Assembly (NCBI GenBank): GCA_037962975.1
Contig: CM075669.1
Coordinates: 108,640,501-108,704,500, forward strand
DNA: 64,000 nt
Source: Clitoria ternatea
Lineage: Eukaryota > Streptophyta > Magnoliopsida > Fabales > Fabaceae
Reading direction: 5' to 3'
In this document: positions 34,270-45,497 of the stretch, in pieces
Position numbering within the stretch: the first letter of the stretch is position 1
Layout of the letters: every line of letters starts with the position of its first letter
Made by a program: the position numbers and the translations under genes
Notes under the pieces: generated by a model
What the model was told of the DNA's origin: nothing
Database searches by the model: none
The model's input: only the letters and a program-made list of their open reading frames with translations

Positions 34270-37200
34270 GTATATATGTTTAAGAACTACATACTCTGTG
34301 TCTGTTTTAGTTTCAAATTCCCCCTCACTTTCAGTGTCACTGGGGTTATCTGTTTGAACAAGTTCATCAGTATCCAAATCAGCCCTAGACCATTTTGATC
34401 GAGAGACAAGGTCTTTGTCAATGTGTTCACCCCCCGTAGTGGCGAGTGTCTCATCCATTATGACTGGATCAATGTTGAACAACAAATTACCATTGTTGAG
34501 CTCGTGTGGTGCAAGCTGATAAGCGTCATCAACCTCCTCGGAGACATTGTCAGTGATTTGACTTCGGGCCTTGGCTTTGATGACTGCATACCAGTCCTGA
34601 TATCCTCCCGGGAAGTCAGTGTAATAAACCTGCTCAGCTTGTTGGGAAAAAATGAAGGGATCAAACCCTTTATATCTACCATTCTTCTTGACCTCAACTA
34701 AGCCGTAGTTGTTGTCAACCTTTGTTCCAACACCGATTGTGTTGTTGAACCAATCACATTTGAATAGAACAATATCTCTTCTTAGTCGTCCAGAGAATGA
34801 AACTTCAACAATCTCTGTCAGCACTCCATAAAAGTCTTCTTCTAACTGTCCAGCGGTGCCTCTAACACAAACCCCGTAGTTATGGGTACGCATCCTGTCA
34901 CTCCATTGACGAATATTAAACTTGTAGCCATTTACGTAGTAAATAGGCCATTTTTTAACAGTTTTCACCGGCCCCCAAGAAAGGGCTTGGAGTAAAGCAT
35001 CTTCAATATGCTTGTTAGGGTCTTGTATCTATGTACAACATAACAAATAGGTCATTGTTAGATACCTGGAGTTAGAAGCACAGATAAAAAACACTCGGTA
35101 TACAGGTCTTACGTGTTGTGCGAACCAACCAACGAACTTGGACGACACCTCACTATGAATTTGGTCATCAGTTAAATCATTTTGCTCAAGCTTTAGCATA
35201 TCTGTATATAAGCTATTTAAAGGAAACAAATTTAGATACTATAAAAGCGAGGTTTAGAATGTAACTCATGAATTTTAAGACTTACTTGAGAAAGGGTTCA
35301 ACTTCTGGGCAGTTTAGAAGAATGTACAAGTGAGCTGCCTTTCGATCTTTCTCATCAATGTAACATTTTGTGAGCTTGCCCCCCAGATGACCAGGAAAGT
35401 TGAAAATTGATATTTGTTCATCAAACCCTGTGCGGGTGGCTACCCCAAGATTGCGGGGAATTTTACTCATTCTAGTTTCTATCTCCGTCAGAAAATAGAA
35501 AGAAGCAAAAGTTGTCATTTCTTCAACTAAGTATGCCTCACAAATTGATGCTTCAACGTAGGCTTTGTTTGGCACTTTGTCTTTTAAAGAGCGTAAGAAT
35601 CTTCAAATCATAAACAAATGTTAAGTTACAAGAAACTGTTATAAGAAATGTTTGGAAGGAAATTAAAGAGTTCTGGCGTTCACCTTTCGAATGGATACAT
35701 CCAACGATACTGCACGGGGCCACCAACCAACGCCTCGTACAGTAGATGGATAGGCAAATGCTCCATCGAGTCAAAAAAACTTGGTGGGAAAATCTGCTCC
35801 AACTTACAAATCAATACTGGGATGGTTTCTTCCATCTTCACAAGTTTCTCCACAGTCAATGAAGTTGCCGTCAACTCCTTAAAGAAGTGACTCAACTCAA
35901 CCAACGGTTTCCAAATACTCTTCGACCCTCTGCCAAACCCATGCACCGGATAACCTACGGGGTGGAGGTTCAGTAACCACCTTGTTCTTCTTGAAAGCGG
36001 TTTTATTTCTCCTAAACGGGTGATCCAACGGTAGAAACTTTCTATGACAGTCAAAGAAACTTGTCTTGCCACTAACAGGGAGTGATTCCCCCCAGTATAT
36101 TCCATGCATACAGGGTAAGCAAGCTTCCCAGACGTTGACCATCCAGAAAGCATACCATAGGCTGGGAAGTCATTGATAGTCCACATCAAAACAGCACGCA
36201 TCATGAAATTGTTCTTCAAAGACGCATCGTATGTCATTACCCCGACATCCCATAATTGTGATAACTCTTCAACCAACGGTTGTAAAAACACGTCTATGTT
36301 CGCCTTTGGATTTTTGGGTCCTAGAACCAGTATAGATAGAAACATGACCTCTCTCTTCATACACATATCAGGAGGCAGATTGTATGGGGTCAGTATGACT
36401 GGCCAACAGGAGTAAGCTCTTCCGTATTGACCGAACGGGTTAAACCCATCAGTACATAAGCCAGGTCTTACATTGCACGACTCGCCAGAAAAGTCTGGAT
36501 ATAGCTCATCCAAATACTTCCAAGCTTTCCCGTCGGAAGGATGGCAAAGAAACCCCTCTTGTGTTCAGTTCAGAGAATGCCAACGCATGTGTTTTTCCGT
36601 GGATAATAAGGCATACAAGCGTTGAAGATGCGGTGTTATAGGGAAGTACCACATTTTCTTCCTGGCCGTCCGGGTTACCTTCCCTCTCCTTTTAACGGTT
36701 TTGTAGCGTTCCTCATTACAATACAGGCATTTTATGACACTCTTATCTGCAAATTCATTTCTGAACAACATACATCCGCCAACACAACACTCTATCTTCA
36801 CACAACCCAACCCCAAGTTTGCCACTTGTTTCTTAGCATGGTACAGGTTTACAGGAATTCTATGATTACTAGGCATGGTGGAACCCATCAGATTAACCAT
36901 CCTATTAAAACAACCTCCAGAAAGATTATAATCTGCCTTTAGGCTTAAAGCAGCTAGGGAGGCGGATAACTCAGTGTGACTGTTGCACCCGTCCCACAAT
37001 GGAGTCTGAGCCGCCGCTAACAAATCATAAAATCTCTTCACCTCCGGATTAGGATCCTCCTCTACATTGTCAGAGTCTCCATGACTTGCTTGGTCATCAT
37101 GTTCTAGCATACGCCCGGTGGAGGGTCCAACATGATCCATCACCATTTGTTCTATGTTGTTGTACATATCCCTGTTTCCTCCAACCTCGTAGTAAGACTG

Positions 37201-37497
37201 TTAAACGGTTACGCCTGATGGTCTAGGCGGTAACTGCTCACCATGGTTGTACCAGCAGTGGTATGTTTCCATGAACCCTTTCTCAGTTAGGTGACACATG
37301 ACATCATCTGCGTATTCAAAACTCATGCATTTGCACCTTGAGCACGGACAACGAATCTTCTGAGTCACTTCAAATCCAGGCGTGTTTGCCGTAGCGAACG
37401 GAATGAACTCCAATAGCCCCATCATAAACTCCTCAGTCACTCGCCGACTGCGATCTAGTCGGTTGTACATCCATCGCCAATTTACCGGTACCTCCAT
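34270..37497 (-). pseudogene. CACTA-2 TNP2 transposase, internally deleted
   Basis: From the ATG at 37497 the frame gives the transposase-associated domain (C-P-C-S-R-C-K-C), then a TAA near 37201, the segment to HSLN with a TGA near 36562, and the TNP2 core (LCTDGFNPFGQYGRAYSCWP, WTINDFPAYGMLSGWS, CPVC-like YPVCMEY). After a frameshift near 36090 it continues through SFFDCHRKFLPLDHPFR to RVEEYLE. It then jumps to FKELTATSLTVEKL: the part that in the intact relative at 51814-54993 holds DVMHVEKN is deleted. Downstream exons keep the DUF4218-like block (PPSFFDSMEHLPIHLL), 35575-35282, 35210-35115 and the DUF4216-like block at 34968-34270 (FKCDWFNNTIGVGTKVDNN). Not functional. Confidence 0.88.
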
Positions 37498-37619
37498 TTA
37501 CAATATCTAACAAGAAAGATTTCTATTACTTTACATTTTTAAAATTTTATTTGACTATCGGTTGTGAATCATTCTCTATCTCTTTAATGTTACAAATTGG
37601 TGGGGCCTTATCCTATTCA

Positions 37620-37890
37620 GGATGAATATGCAACCATCCGTAACCCATCGATGTTGTATGTGGTCTATCTTGTGGCGTTCATGTTCATTTGAAATTTCGG
37701 CAGCATTTTGCATTGGTCCCCGAGTACACAGAGATACGTACGGTATGAAACACCGCACGCAGTCATGCACCCTGGGGACAATACGAAACACCATAACCAA
37801 AATTTCAAATGAACATTCAACGTCTCAACATAGACCACATACAACATTGATGGGTTACGCCCTACTGGTTACAAATTCATACCAAACTGT
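37620..37890. repeat. Large imperfect inverted repeat upstream of CACTA-2 TNP2
   Basis: The left arm (about 37620-37722) pairs with the right arm (about 37780-37885). Long matches include CGTAACCCATCGATGTTG against its near-complement near 37840-37858, GTTGTATGTGGTCTAT, and ATGTTCATTTGAAATTT. The loop contains TACGTACGGTATGAAACACC. It lies about 120 bp 5' of the TNP2 start codon. A structure in the same place, sharing the core GGCAGCATTTTGCATTGGTC, exists in CACTA-3 (55055-55325). Confidence 0.88.
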
Positions 37891-37899
37891 CCAACCAGG

Positions 37900-40820
37900 A
37901 CAATTCAAGATCCAACACAACACGGTACATCAACCGGTTGTTTTGAAACTTGAACAGGAATCTAATGGGTACACACACGACTAAACCCTAAATCTTCAAA
38001 TCATGAGTTTCATTTTTTAAGTTCCCTAAGAAAGGGAGCCTGTCAAAATTTTGGCAGAGTCTCCCCTGTAAACTAGACATTTCCTAAATTTACGAACGAC
38101 CTGTTACATACAGAAAACTTCCCAGTATAGATAAATAAACATACCATACGCATTGTATATGATATTCAGAGTTATGAACACCAAATCATGTTATCAGTAC
38201 ATAAAACTAATGCCTAATGAGCTCTGCTCTCCACTAACAAACAACATTACACATGCATACACATAATGAGAAAGTCAGTGTTAGGGGATTACCTCGAGGA
38301 AAAAAGTGAGGGAAGAATATAAAGCTGTCGACAGACGATCACAGACCACGTGTAACGTGAGCTAGTCTGCATGACAAACCAATAAGTGGTTGGACAGTTA
38401 CAAGTAGCAAGGAAACTAAACAAAGAGAGACACGTAAAGCAAATTATAGATTAAGTACATTGCAAGGAAACTAAACAAACAGAGACAGTCAAAGAAAATT
38501 ACTCAATATTATATAAGGTCTATCCCATTCAATGTTAAAGGTCAAGTTCAAGTAAGAAAAATAAGAACACTCTAATGGATTCGGATAGGGAGGCTTTAAT
38601 GGATTTAGGAGGTTGAAGACTGGCTATATCAAAGATTATTTTTCTATTATTTAGAACCTAGACTTTAGGAGGAGCTCTCAATTCTTTTCTTTTATAAAAT
38701 AAGAAAGAGCTCTCAATTCTTTAGATATCCATGTGCGTATACTTAATAGACTCAGAAGATTAAGTGTAAACCCAAAACAAGAAAAAGGATTATTAAGTCT
38801 AACCAAGCACACATTTCCAGAGATTAGTTGATAGGATTAAAAATTAAACATATTTTTCTTGACATAAAATGAAATTTCTATGCAATAGATTTTAGTAATG
38901 CAAGATGGAAAAAAATTACAAAATCACTTGATTATTGATATTTACAAGGCAAATTTCTAACTCAACTTTCACAATTCAAGTTCGCCGGTGTTGACCGACG
39001 AGAGGGAGGGAGAACGGAGGGGGGCGGCTCCGGCGATGGAGGAGGAGAGGGAGATCGGCAGAGGGAGATAGTGAGGGAGATCGGAGAGGGGATGAGAATT
39101 GGTTACTCCCAGTTTGAACCTTGATGGGTTCACTTGTGCACCAATTAAAATTAACATTTAAATAGTAATATGAAGTTTTGAGTAACAAAATGTAAAAACA
39201 AATTGAACAGTACCAATTTCTTCATGTACTACAAATCCTAAGTAAATACAATAATGAAAATAGTACCCAAGGTACTAACCTTCTCAACCACATTCGGAGA
39301 GCCATCCAAAAATAGTACCCAAGGTCGAGAAATTAGGTTACAATGCAAAACAGATGATATGAAAGAAAGCATATGAACACACCAATATTTCCATTCTAAG
39401 TAACACCCCTGAAAGTTTGGCAATATATCACTAAGACACCAACATAATATAAAAAAATTAGCTCACATACACAACCCCAAAACCTTCTCAACCACATTTG
39501 GAGAGCTATCCAAAAACAGTACCCAAGGTCAAAAACCCAAGTTACAATGCAATACAGACAATATGAAATAAAGAATATGAAGACACCAATATTTTTCCAT
39601 TCTAACATCCTTGAAAGTTTAGCAAAAAAGTTTGGCAACTATATCACCAATATGCTTCAGAAAATTAGCTTACTTACACAACTCCAAAACCTTCTCAACC
39701 ACAGTCAGTGAGATCCAAACAATACCAAAGGTCAAAAAACCAAGTTACAGTGCAAAATAGAAAATATCAAAGAAAGAATATGAACACACCAATACCTGAA
39801 ACACACCTAGGGCCACTATGAGGCAACAAATTACCTAACTCACACTGACTCCATAAACCTTACCTGTCTATTTCTTCTTTGTAACTCATCATAATAGTAA
39901 CCAAGAGAAAACAAACAGCAAGGGTCACACTGATGAGTATACTAAAAACACTATTTACAGAATCAATAAGTAAAAAGTTTTTACCAGGAATCAGTGAGCT
40001 CACTATAGAATTCACATTAGGGGTGTGTTATCAGTTTCATAAAAACTTTTCACTTTAAATTCTTTGAATTTAACCAGTATTCTTAGGACACTCATTAGTA
40101 TGTAGTCCCCTCCCCTAACAATAGCACTATTTTCACAGACTTAAGGCATCCTAAATTTTCTATTTCAAAAAATATTTTTGCAGACAGGTTAGGGTTCATT
40201 CACCAGAGAATAACAAAAACTCAAAACATTTACATGACACAGATTGAACAGCTAGAAGAGAGTAGGAATCAGTAAAACATGTAGAGCACAGGAAACAGAA
40301 GAGGATAGAACTCTACTTACCTGAGGGAGTGAGAGCCGACGAAAGGAGTGAGAGAAAAGGAATACCGTCAAGAGCTATGACCCATGACCTGAACAGAGAG
40401 GGAAAGAAATTGATGAGGACGGTTTGGACAGGAAGAGGGGAACTAGTCGAAAGGGTTCGGTTGAAGTTGAAGAAAGGAAGGGGTTGGGAGGTTCAAAGTT
40501 AAAAAGGAAAAGGAAACACAGAGAGTTCGAAGAAAGAAAGGGAAATGGGGTTTAGGGATTCTGAAAATGAAGTAGAAATAAGATGGAAAAGAGAGGTGGT
40601 GGTATCAGAGACGACGGAGAGGGAGACGGTGGAAAAGACGACGGAGGTGAGACGGTGGCTCGTGAGAGGGAGACGACGGAGAAGAAGGTGGCTTCGTGAG
40701 AGGGAGTGACGGAGGCGGTGGAGGTGAAGGTTCGGTGGGCAGAGGAGAGGGAAAAGGGTTTAGGGCTTGGGGGATAGCAGAAGTGATTGACGGGGAAGGT
40801 CTGCATCGAGTAAGTTGTTA
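37900..40820. other. Non-coding right arm of CACTA-2
   Basis: Apart from the tandem repeat at 39240-39810 and a purine-rich block at 40320-40770 (GAGAGGGAGACGACGG-like), I see no gene. The short open frames crossing it are low-complexity. A comparable purine-rich block precedes the right subterminal repeats of CACTA-3 at 56520-56650, so this may be the leader of the TNP2 transcript. Confidence 0.5.
39240..39810. repeat. Tandem repeat, three units of about 204 bp, inside CACTA-2
   Basis: The phrase AACCTTCTCAACCACA recurs at about 39278, 39481 and 39687, with long diverged matches around it (AGTACCCAAGGTC, AAGTTACAATGCAAAACAGA, GAACACACCAATA). Units differ by several percent and by small indels. 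It lies between the TNP2 5' side and the right subterminal repeats. No coding sequence. Confidence 0.85.
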
Positions 40821-40824
40821 TACT

Positions 40825-41390
40825 TAGCAACGGATTGAATCCGTCACTATCAAGGTCACTGAATAGAAAAATTAATAACATAGCGACGGATGACGACATG
40901 TGTCGCTAATATACCACCACTAGCGACGACTACATCCGTCGCTAAATTTAGAAATCCCTCCAAAATTTTGAAACCCTTCAGGAACCTTAGTGACAGACAC
41001 GTTCCATCACTAAAGTATACAAAAATAGTGACGGTTAACGGTTGCCGTCACTACCTTGTTCATAGCGACGGCATGTCCACGTCGCTGCTTTCTCTGAAGA
41101 CATAGCGACTGCACTGTCACCGTCGCTATCACTTGGCGCCATATATAACTTGGAGGGAAACCAAAAAAAATGGAGGGAAATAACTTTAGCGACCGTGTCA
41201 GGGACAGGGTATGATTTAACGACGGTATTAGTGACGGTTATTTTCCAAATTCAGCGACGGCATATATTGGTCGCTAATATGGTCACTATTTTCATATTCA
41301 AGGTCTCTTTTCTTGTGGCCGTCGCTAATTCGGTCACTGATTAGCGATGGCGTTCGGAGGTCGCTATTGGTGTGTAGCTATTAGTCATTT
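40825..41390. repeat. CACTA-2 right subterminal repeats
   Basis: Repeated TAGCGACGG / CCGTCGCTA words in both orientations over about 560 bp next to the right terminus, matching the left set at 31400-32020. Confidence 0.9.
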
Positions 41391-41401
41391 TTCTAGTAGT
41401 G

Positions 41402-41540
41402 TCATCCACATATTCAAAACTCATGCGTTTACACTTTAAGCACGAACAACGAATCTTCTGAGTCGCTTTAAAACCAGGTGTATTCACCGTAGCAAATGGA
41501 ATAAACTCCAATAAGCCCATCATAAACTCCTCAGTTACTC
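41402..41540 (-). pseudogene. Outer CACTA TNP2 transposase fragment, 5' part
   Basis: This piece encodes the transposase-associated N-terminal region (RRVTEEFMMGLLEFIPFAT, then C-S-C-x2-C). It joins in frame to 31393 and below once the inner CACTA element and one TCA copy are removed. Its upstream end is cut at about 41541 by the solo-LTR-like repeat copy B, so the start codon and 5' terminus are missing. Confidence 0.85.
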
Positions 41541-41960
41541 GTCGTGCCTTAAGTATTCTTGACTCCAGCCATAGCACACCATAGCACAATCTATGCCTCA
41601 AGTATTCTTGGCTCCAGCCACTCCTGGCTTAAACCCAAGTATTCTTTCAACAAGCCACTCCTGACTCAAACCCAAGTATTCTTTCAAAAGTCTCTTTAGG
41701 CCAAACAGTGTTTCCTACAGAAACTGAGACTAACAACGCACCAGACTTTGACACAGGTTATGACTTGAGAGAGTATTTATGTTTTTGATAACTTAGTGTA
41801 TAAGATAATGAATCTTAAAGAACAGATATAATAAGTAGAAAAATAAAGACTAAGTTTGTAAGAGGCAGATATATTTGAACATGAGTCTTGCGAACTCAAT
41901 AACTTCTAAACTTCTTCAAAGTCTGAATTCTATTCATATTTATAGGCAAATGAAGATAAC

Positions 41961-42457
41961 TGTAACACCCTAGTCGCTTTTCAGGAATGAACGACTCTCC
42001 CCACAAACCAACACGAGACCTTACTAGTGTGCTTTGTCATCAATCACACACTTCCCGAGAACTTCCCAGGAGGTCACCCATTCCAGAATTACTTCAAGTT
42101 AAGCACGCTTAACTTTGGAGTTCTTAAGTGATAGGCCACCGAAAAGGCAAATGCATTTTGTTGGTATAGGTAGTACGAATTCATTCCTTTAAGCTATCCT
42201 CGACTGTATAGTCCCATACCTATACAGTGTTTGGATCCGTCTTATTCTGGTATGTATTTGGTTCGTTCATGTGTCCCTCCCACTAGAAGCCTACCAGGAG
42301 CCGCTCCTTATCCGTGCCTATGCACCGACGATCACTCCCACCCTCAACAGTGCCTCGGATGCCATATTCCCCGCTGGAAGCCTACCAGGAGCCGCTCCTT
42401 GTCTGTGCCCATGCACCGGCGATCACTCCCCGCCCTCAACAGCGCTAGGATGTCACA
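41961..42457 (-). mobile_element. Cassandra (TRIM) solo LTR with a 5S-rRNA-derived segment
   Basis: On the minus strand it runs TGTGACATCCTAGC ... GGGTGTTACA and is flanked by a perfect 5-bp duplication ATAAC (41956-41960 and 42458-42462). It contains a 5S rRNA-like segment with GAACTCCAAAGTTAAGCGTG and GGGTGACCTCCTGGGAAG. LTRs with an embedded 5S RNA sequence define Cassandra, a small non-coding retrotransposon. Only one LTR is present. A stretch of about 93 bp (GAAGCCTACCAGGAGCCGCT...) is duplicated head-to-tail at about 42285-42450. Confidence 0.93.
42045..42170 (-). other. 5S rRNA-derived region within the Cassandra LTR
   Basis: Similarity to plant 5S rRNA spans the A-box/internal control region side (TATACCA-CA-AATGCA) to GGGTGACCTCCTGGGAAGT. 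Several changes and the flanking LTR show it is not a ribosomal gene of a 5S array. In Cassandra it carries a pol III promoter. Confidence 0.88.
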
Positions 42458-43319
42458 ATAACCGTTGATGATCCATTGAAGAGAGGTAGCCGTTTGAAGA
42501 TTGCGGACTCTGAATGAGAAGAAAACAAAAGGTCTGAATCGAGGATCTTCAGAATTTGCATTGAAATGGAGTTCCTCGAGTACTTCAAAGCAAAAGTCCT
42601 TTTGTAGTCTTTCTTCTATCATGAACTCGTGCAAAAATTGTATAGTTGACCTTCTAATACTTTTTGACGAAAGTACTGATCTTCATCAGCTTTTTAATAT
42701 GCATAAAGTAGCTTCCTCAATTTCTTCTCCATGCGATCATTGGTTCTTAAACTGCCTTGTCTTCTTTCCTTTTTCAGTGATAAGTGTAGTCTAGCTTGAA
42801 CAAAATCTAGCTCTAGGCATCTTCAAAAATATCCTTGTGTTAATTGATACAAAATCAAAGTAATATTCTTGAGCTTCAAAAGTCTAAGGTCTTATGTATT
42901 GAAGAAAGTGTGCATGCTGAGTTTTGAGAATGAATATGTATGAGGGGCATAACTCAGTAGTCCATAGGTCTGAAAGAGCACATTTGTGTTAGACTCTTTT
43001 TAACATTGTTTGGTATCAGAATTTTCTTGGGACAAACTTGTTTGAGAACTGTTTTAGTCCCACACTACTTGTTCTAAAATATTTTGTATAGGACAAGGTA
43101 GACTTTTATTGATGGACTCCTCCTTTCTTTTATAACGTATGCATCACAAACTTGTAACCTGAAACACTCAATTATAGTGGTTAGATAACACGTAGATAGA
43201 CTTTATGTAATTAAATGTCTTGATGTATGTTATTAACAAATCCTGGGGTCTTTAAAATAATAACCAAAAATTCAAAAGTCCTTTGCAAACTAGACTTGGT
43301 TCTAACACTAGGTTTTAAA

Positions 43320-45059
43320 AATAACTTAACGATTCTTCATTAAAAATAACCAGGTACACCTAGAGTAATCATCAATAAAGAAGATAAAATATTGATATCC
43401 TAAATTAGACACAGTATGACATAGATCCTAAATATCAGAATGGACTAACGTAATTGGAGATGCAGCTTGACCTGAGACTCGATTGTTAAAAAAAGTATGA
43501 CTATGTTTACCTAATTGACATGACTTAAAAGATAATGTAGATAACTTAGAAAGTGTGGGCACCATTATTTTCAATTTGTGAAGACTTGGATGACCCAACC
43601 AAGCATGAAGGAGACTAGAATCCACCATTGACCCAACATATGTAGAAGGTTGAAGTTGATAAAGCCCATGTGATTCACATCCGGTGTTAATCATCAATCT
43701 CAAACTCCGATCCTGGATGAAAATAGAATTCTTAGTAAATGAGAATGTGCAATCAAGAGAGTGAGTCAAACGATTAATGAATAATAAACTAAAGGGAGAC
43801 CCACACACATAAAAAACATTGTAAATAAACAAATAAGAAAGGGGGTGAACAGTACCAAGTCCTTGAGATTAAGTTTAGGACCTAATAACCATAATAATAG
43901 AAGGTAAAAAACTAGAGCTAGAAAGGGTAAAGAATAAGAACTTGTTACTAGTAATATGATTGGTGGCCCCAGAGTCAAGGACCCAAGGACCAAGAAAGTG
44001 AGAAACATTAGCAAAAGAATTACCCTTTTGCAGTATAGAAATCCTGGAACCTAAAACCTTACACTCCTCAAACCACCAGAGAAAATCAACGTAAGTAGGT
44101 GTGGGCACTATCTGCGGTCCAAATAAAGAGGTGGAGATGTGTGGCTCAGTCATTTCAGAAGATACTTGCACGATATTCGTCATTCTAAGGGCAACCATGT
44201 AATGCAAAACAACGATCGATAATGTCCAAGCTTATGACAATGCTTACATTTTAATCAATTTTTGCCAAAATGATCGTTGTGGTTACATCCCTGAGTAACC
44301 AAAGCAGAAGAGTCAGCCTTAATAGGAATGGGCACTGAAGAAAAAATCATAGGAGTGGGAGACTTAGCCTTGGCTCGGATTAGAGTTGACCAAGTGGAAT
44401 CCGTTGTAGGGACCATAAGAGAGCTAAAAATGTGCTCACGAATAACCTTATACTCAGGAAGAAGACCATGTAAAGCTAATGCTATAAAAAGTTTGTGACG
44501 ATTCTTAAGATCTATGGTTAGATTGTCAGCCAAGGGAAGAACCTCATTCAAATCATGAAGAACACTACTAACTTTTCTTAAATCGTAAGATATAGAGCCA
44601 GTAAGCTGCTGAGGAGTAAGAAGATGCATAAGAGTCTTGCAAATCCTATATAACTGTTGAGTGTCATTCATATGAAAAATCTTGGTTTGCGTCCAAAGAG
44701 ATTCACATGTGTTGTAAGGGTGAAAAATCTGTTTGAGTAGGTGACACAGTGGATTTCAAAATGCTACAAAGTTGGCCATCTAGATTGCCCCATTTGGTAT
44801 GATCAGCGACAACAATAAAGTCTTCTTTGGTTATAAGATGATCAAGATAACAATGTCCCTTAAACCAAAGTTTGACGTCGAAAGCCCATGTGGCATAGTT
44901 GATCACATCAAATTTTTCAACATTTAAAGTACTGAGAACAGTAATAGTGGCAACAACAACAACCATAAGGAAAACAAAGGAGAGAAAAAATGCACAAACA
45001 ATTAAGAGAATGAACCCAAATGGCATCAAACGGTGTCTAAAATGAACAACCAATAGCAA
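43320..45059 (-). pseudogene. Copia gag-pol fragment (gag, protease, integrase start)
   Basis: Open pieces give gag (44703-45059 with NYATWAFDVKLWFKGHCYLD; 44255-44671), a zinc-knuckle area near 44215 (KCKHCHKLGHY-like by reading, broken), protease (WVLDSGATNHIT near 43985; the D-S-G active-site motif is present), and the GAG-pre-integrase domain (43428-43832, SLLHAWLGHPSLHKLK...SCQLGKHSH). Integrase core begins VHSDI and runs on to FIDDYSRCTWLFLMKN near 43350 with a stop. RT is absent. Stops and frameshifts make it non-functional. Confidence 0.88.
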
Positions 45060-45484
45060 AATCTGAAGCTACAGGAAAAGGCAAGTTTAACAGGCCAAAC
45101 CAGAGGTTGATCAAAGCCGCCACGCATCGTCATACGCTAGTGGCAGTGCGATCAAGAGAGAGAAAACATAGAATAGAGATGCGACGCGTGGGAGCGCGTG
45201 CCAAGTCCGTTAGGGGTGGCGTTTCGAGGATAGGCCACTCTCGTGGAGGCGCTCCTATCTGGAGGGTGGTCAGCCAAAAAGTCGCTGGAAAATGGCAGCG
45301 GCAACTGGCAGAAGCGAAGCAAACACCAAAAAAATGGAGGAAAAAAATGGTCGGAAAAAGAAACACGACCAAAAAGTATAGAAGAGATTGAAAGACCTAG
45401 AGAAGAAATGCAAGTTTCAAAAAAAAATTCACTGATGAGCGGTAGGTCCATTGCATAAACACATATTAAGGTTGCCTCTCGTTA

Positions 45485-45497
45485 GACTCTGATACCA
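45485..45497 (-). other. Copia primer-binding site (tRNA-iMet type)
   Basis: The minus strand reads TGGTATCAGAGTC immediately inside the 5' LTR, the primer site complementary to initiator tRNA-Met used by most plant copia elements. Confidence 0.9.

Larger units (their letters stand above)
31394..41401 (-). mobile_element. CACTA-2: 10-kb CACTA transposon inserted in a TNP2 gene of its own family
   Basis: The left end is CACTACTAAAAAAACACC and the right end TTTTTCTAGTAGTG, with TSD TCA at 31391-31393 and 41402-41404. Subterminal TAGCGACGG repeats line both ends. Genes read on the minus strand: TNP2 (34270-37497) and a TNP1-like gene (32463-34215). TNP2 is broken and internally deleted and the second gene has a nonsense codon, so the copy cannot move by itself. 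A long inverted repeat lies upstream of TNP2 and a three-unit tandem repeat lies at 39240-39810. Confidence 0.95.
41541..43307 (-). mobile_element. Solo-LTR-like repeat, copy B, truncated and carrying a Cassandra solo LTR
   Basis: On the minus strand it begins TGTTAGAACCAAGTCTAG at 43307 and follows copy A (16550-17982) through AAAGGAGGAGTCCATCA and AAACGG-CATCTT to GCCAAGAATACTT-type words. It then breaks off at about 41541 next to CACTA TNP2 sequence; the last 300 bp seen in copy A are absent. Near the break the phrase CAAGAATACTT...GGCA is duplicated. The left neighbour on the minus strand is copia pol, so this LTR inserted into the copia element. Confidence 0.7.

Noticed and set aside
37200..37245. 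A 44-nt intron that would remove the shared TAA in TNP2
   Set aside because: GTGAGCAG...TTTAACAG has splice-like ends, but it is shorter than usual plant introns and its removal shifts the reading frame.
40552..40899. 115-codon Ser/Pro-rich frame on the minus strand
   Set aside because: Low-complexity reading of a purine-rich block in the CACTA-2 arm with no family resemblance.
42045..42170. A 5S rRNA gene on the minus strand
   Set aside because: The similarity is partial and diverged, and lies inside an LTR with its own TG...CA ends and 5-bp duplication; it is the 5S-derived part of Cassandra.
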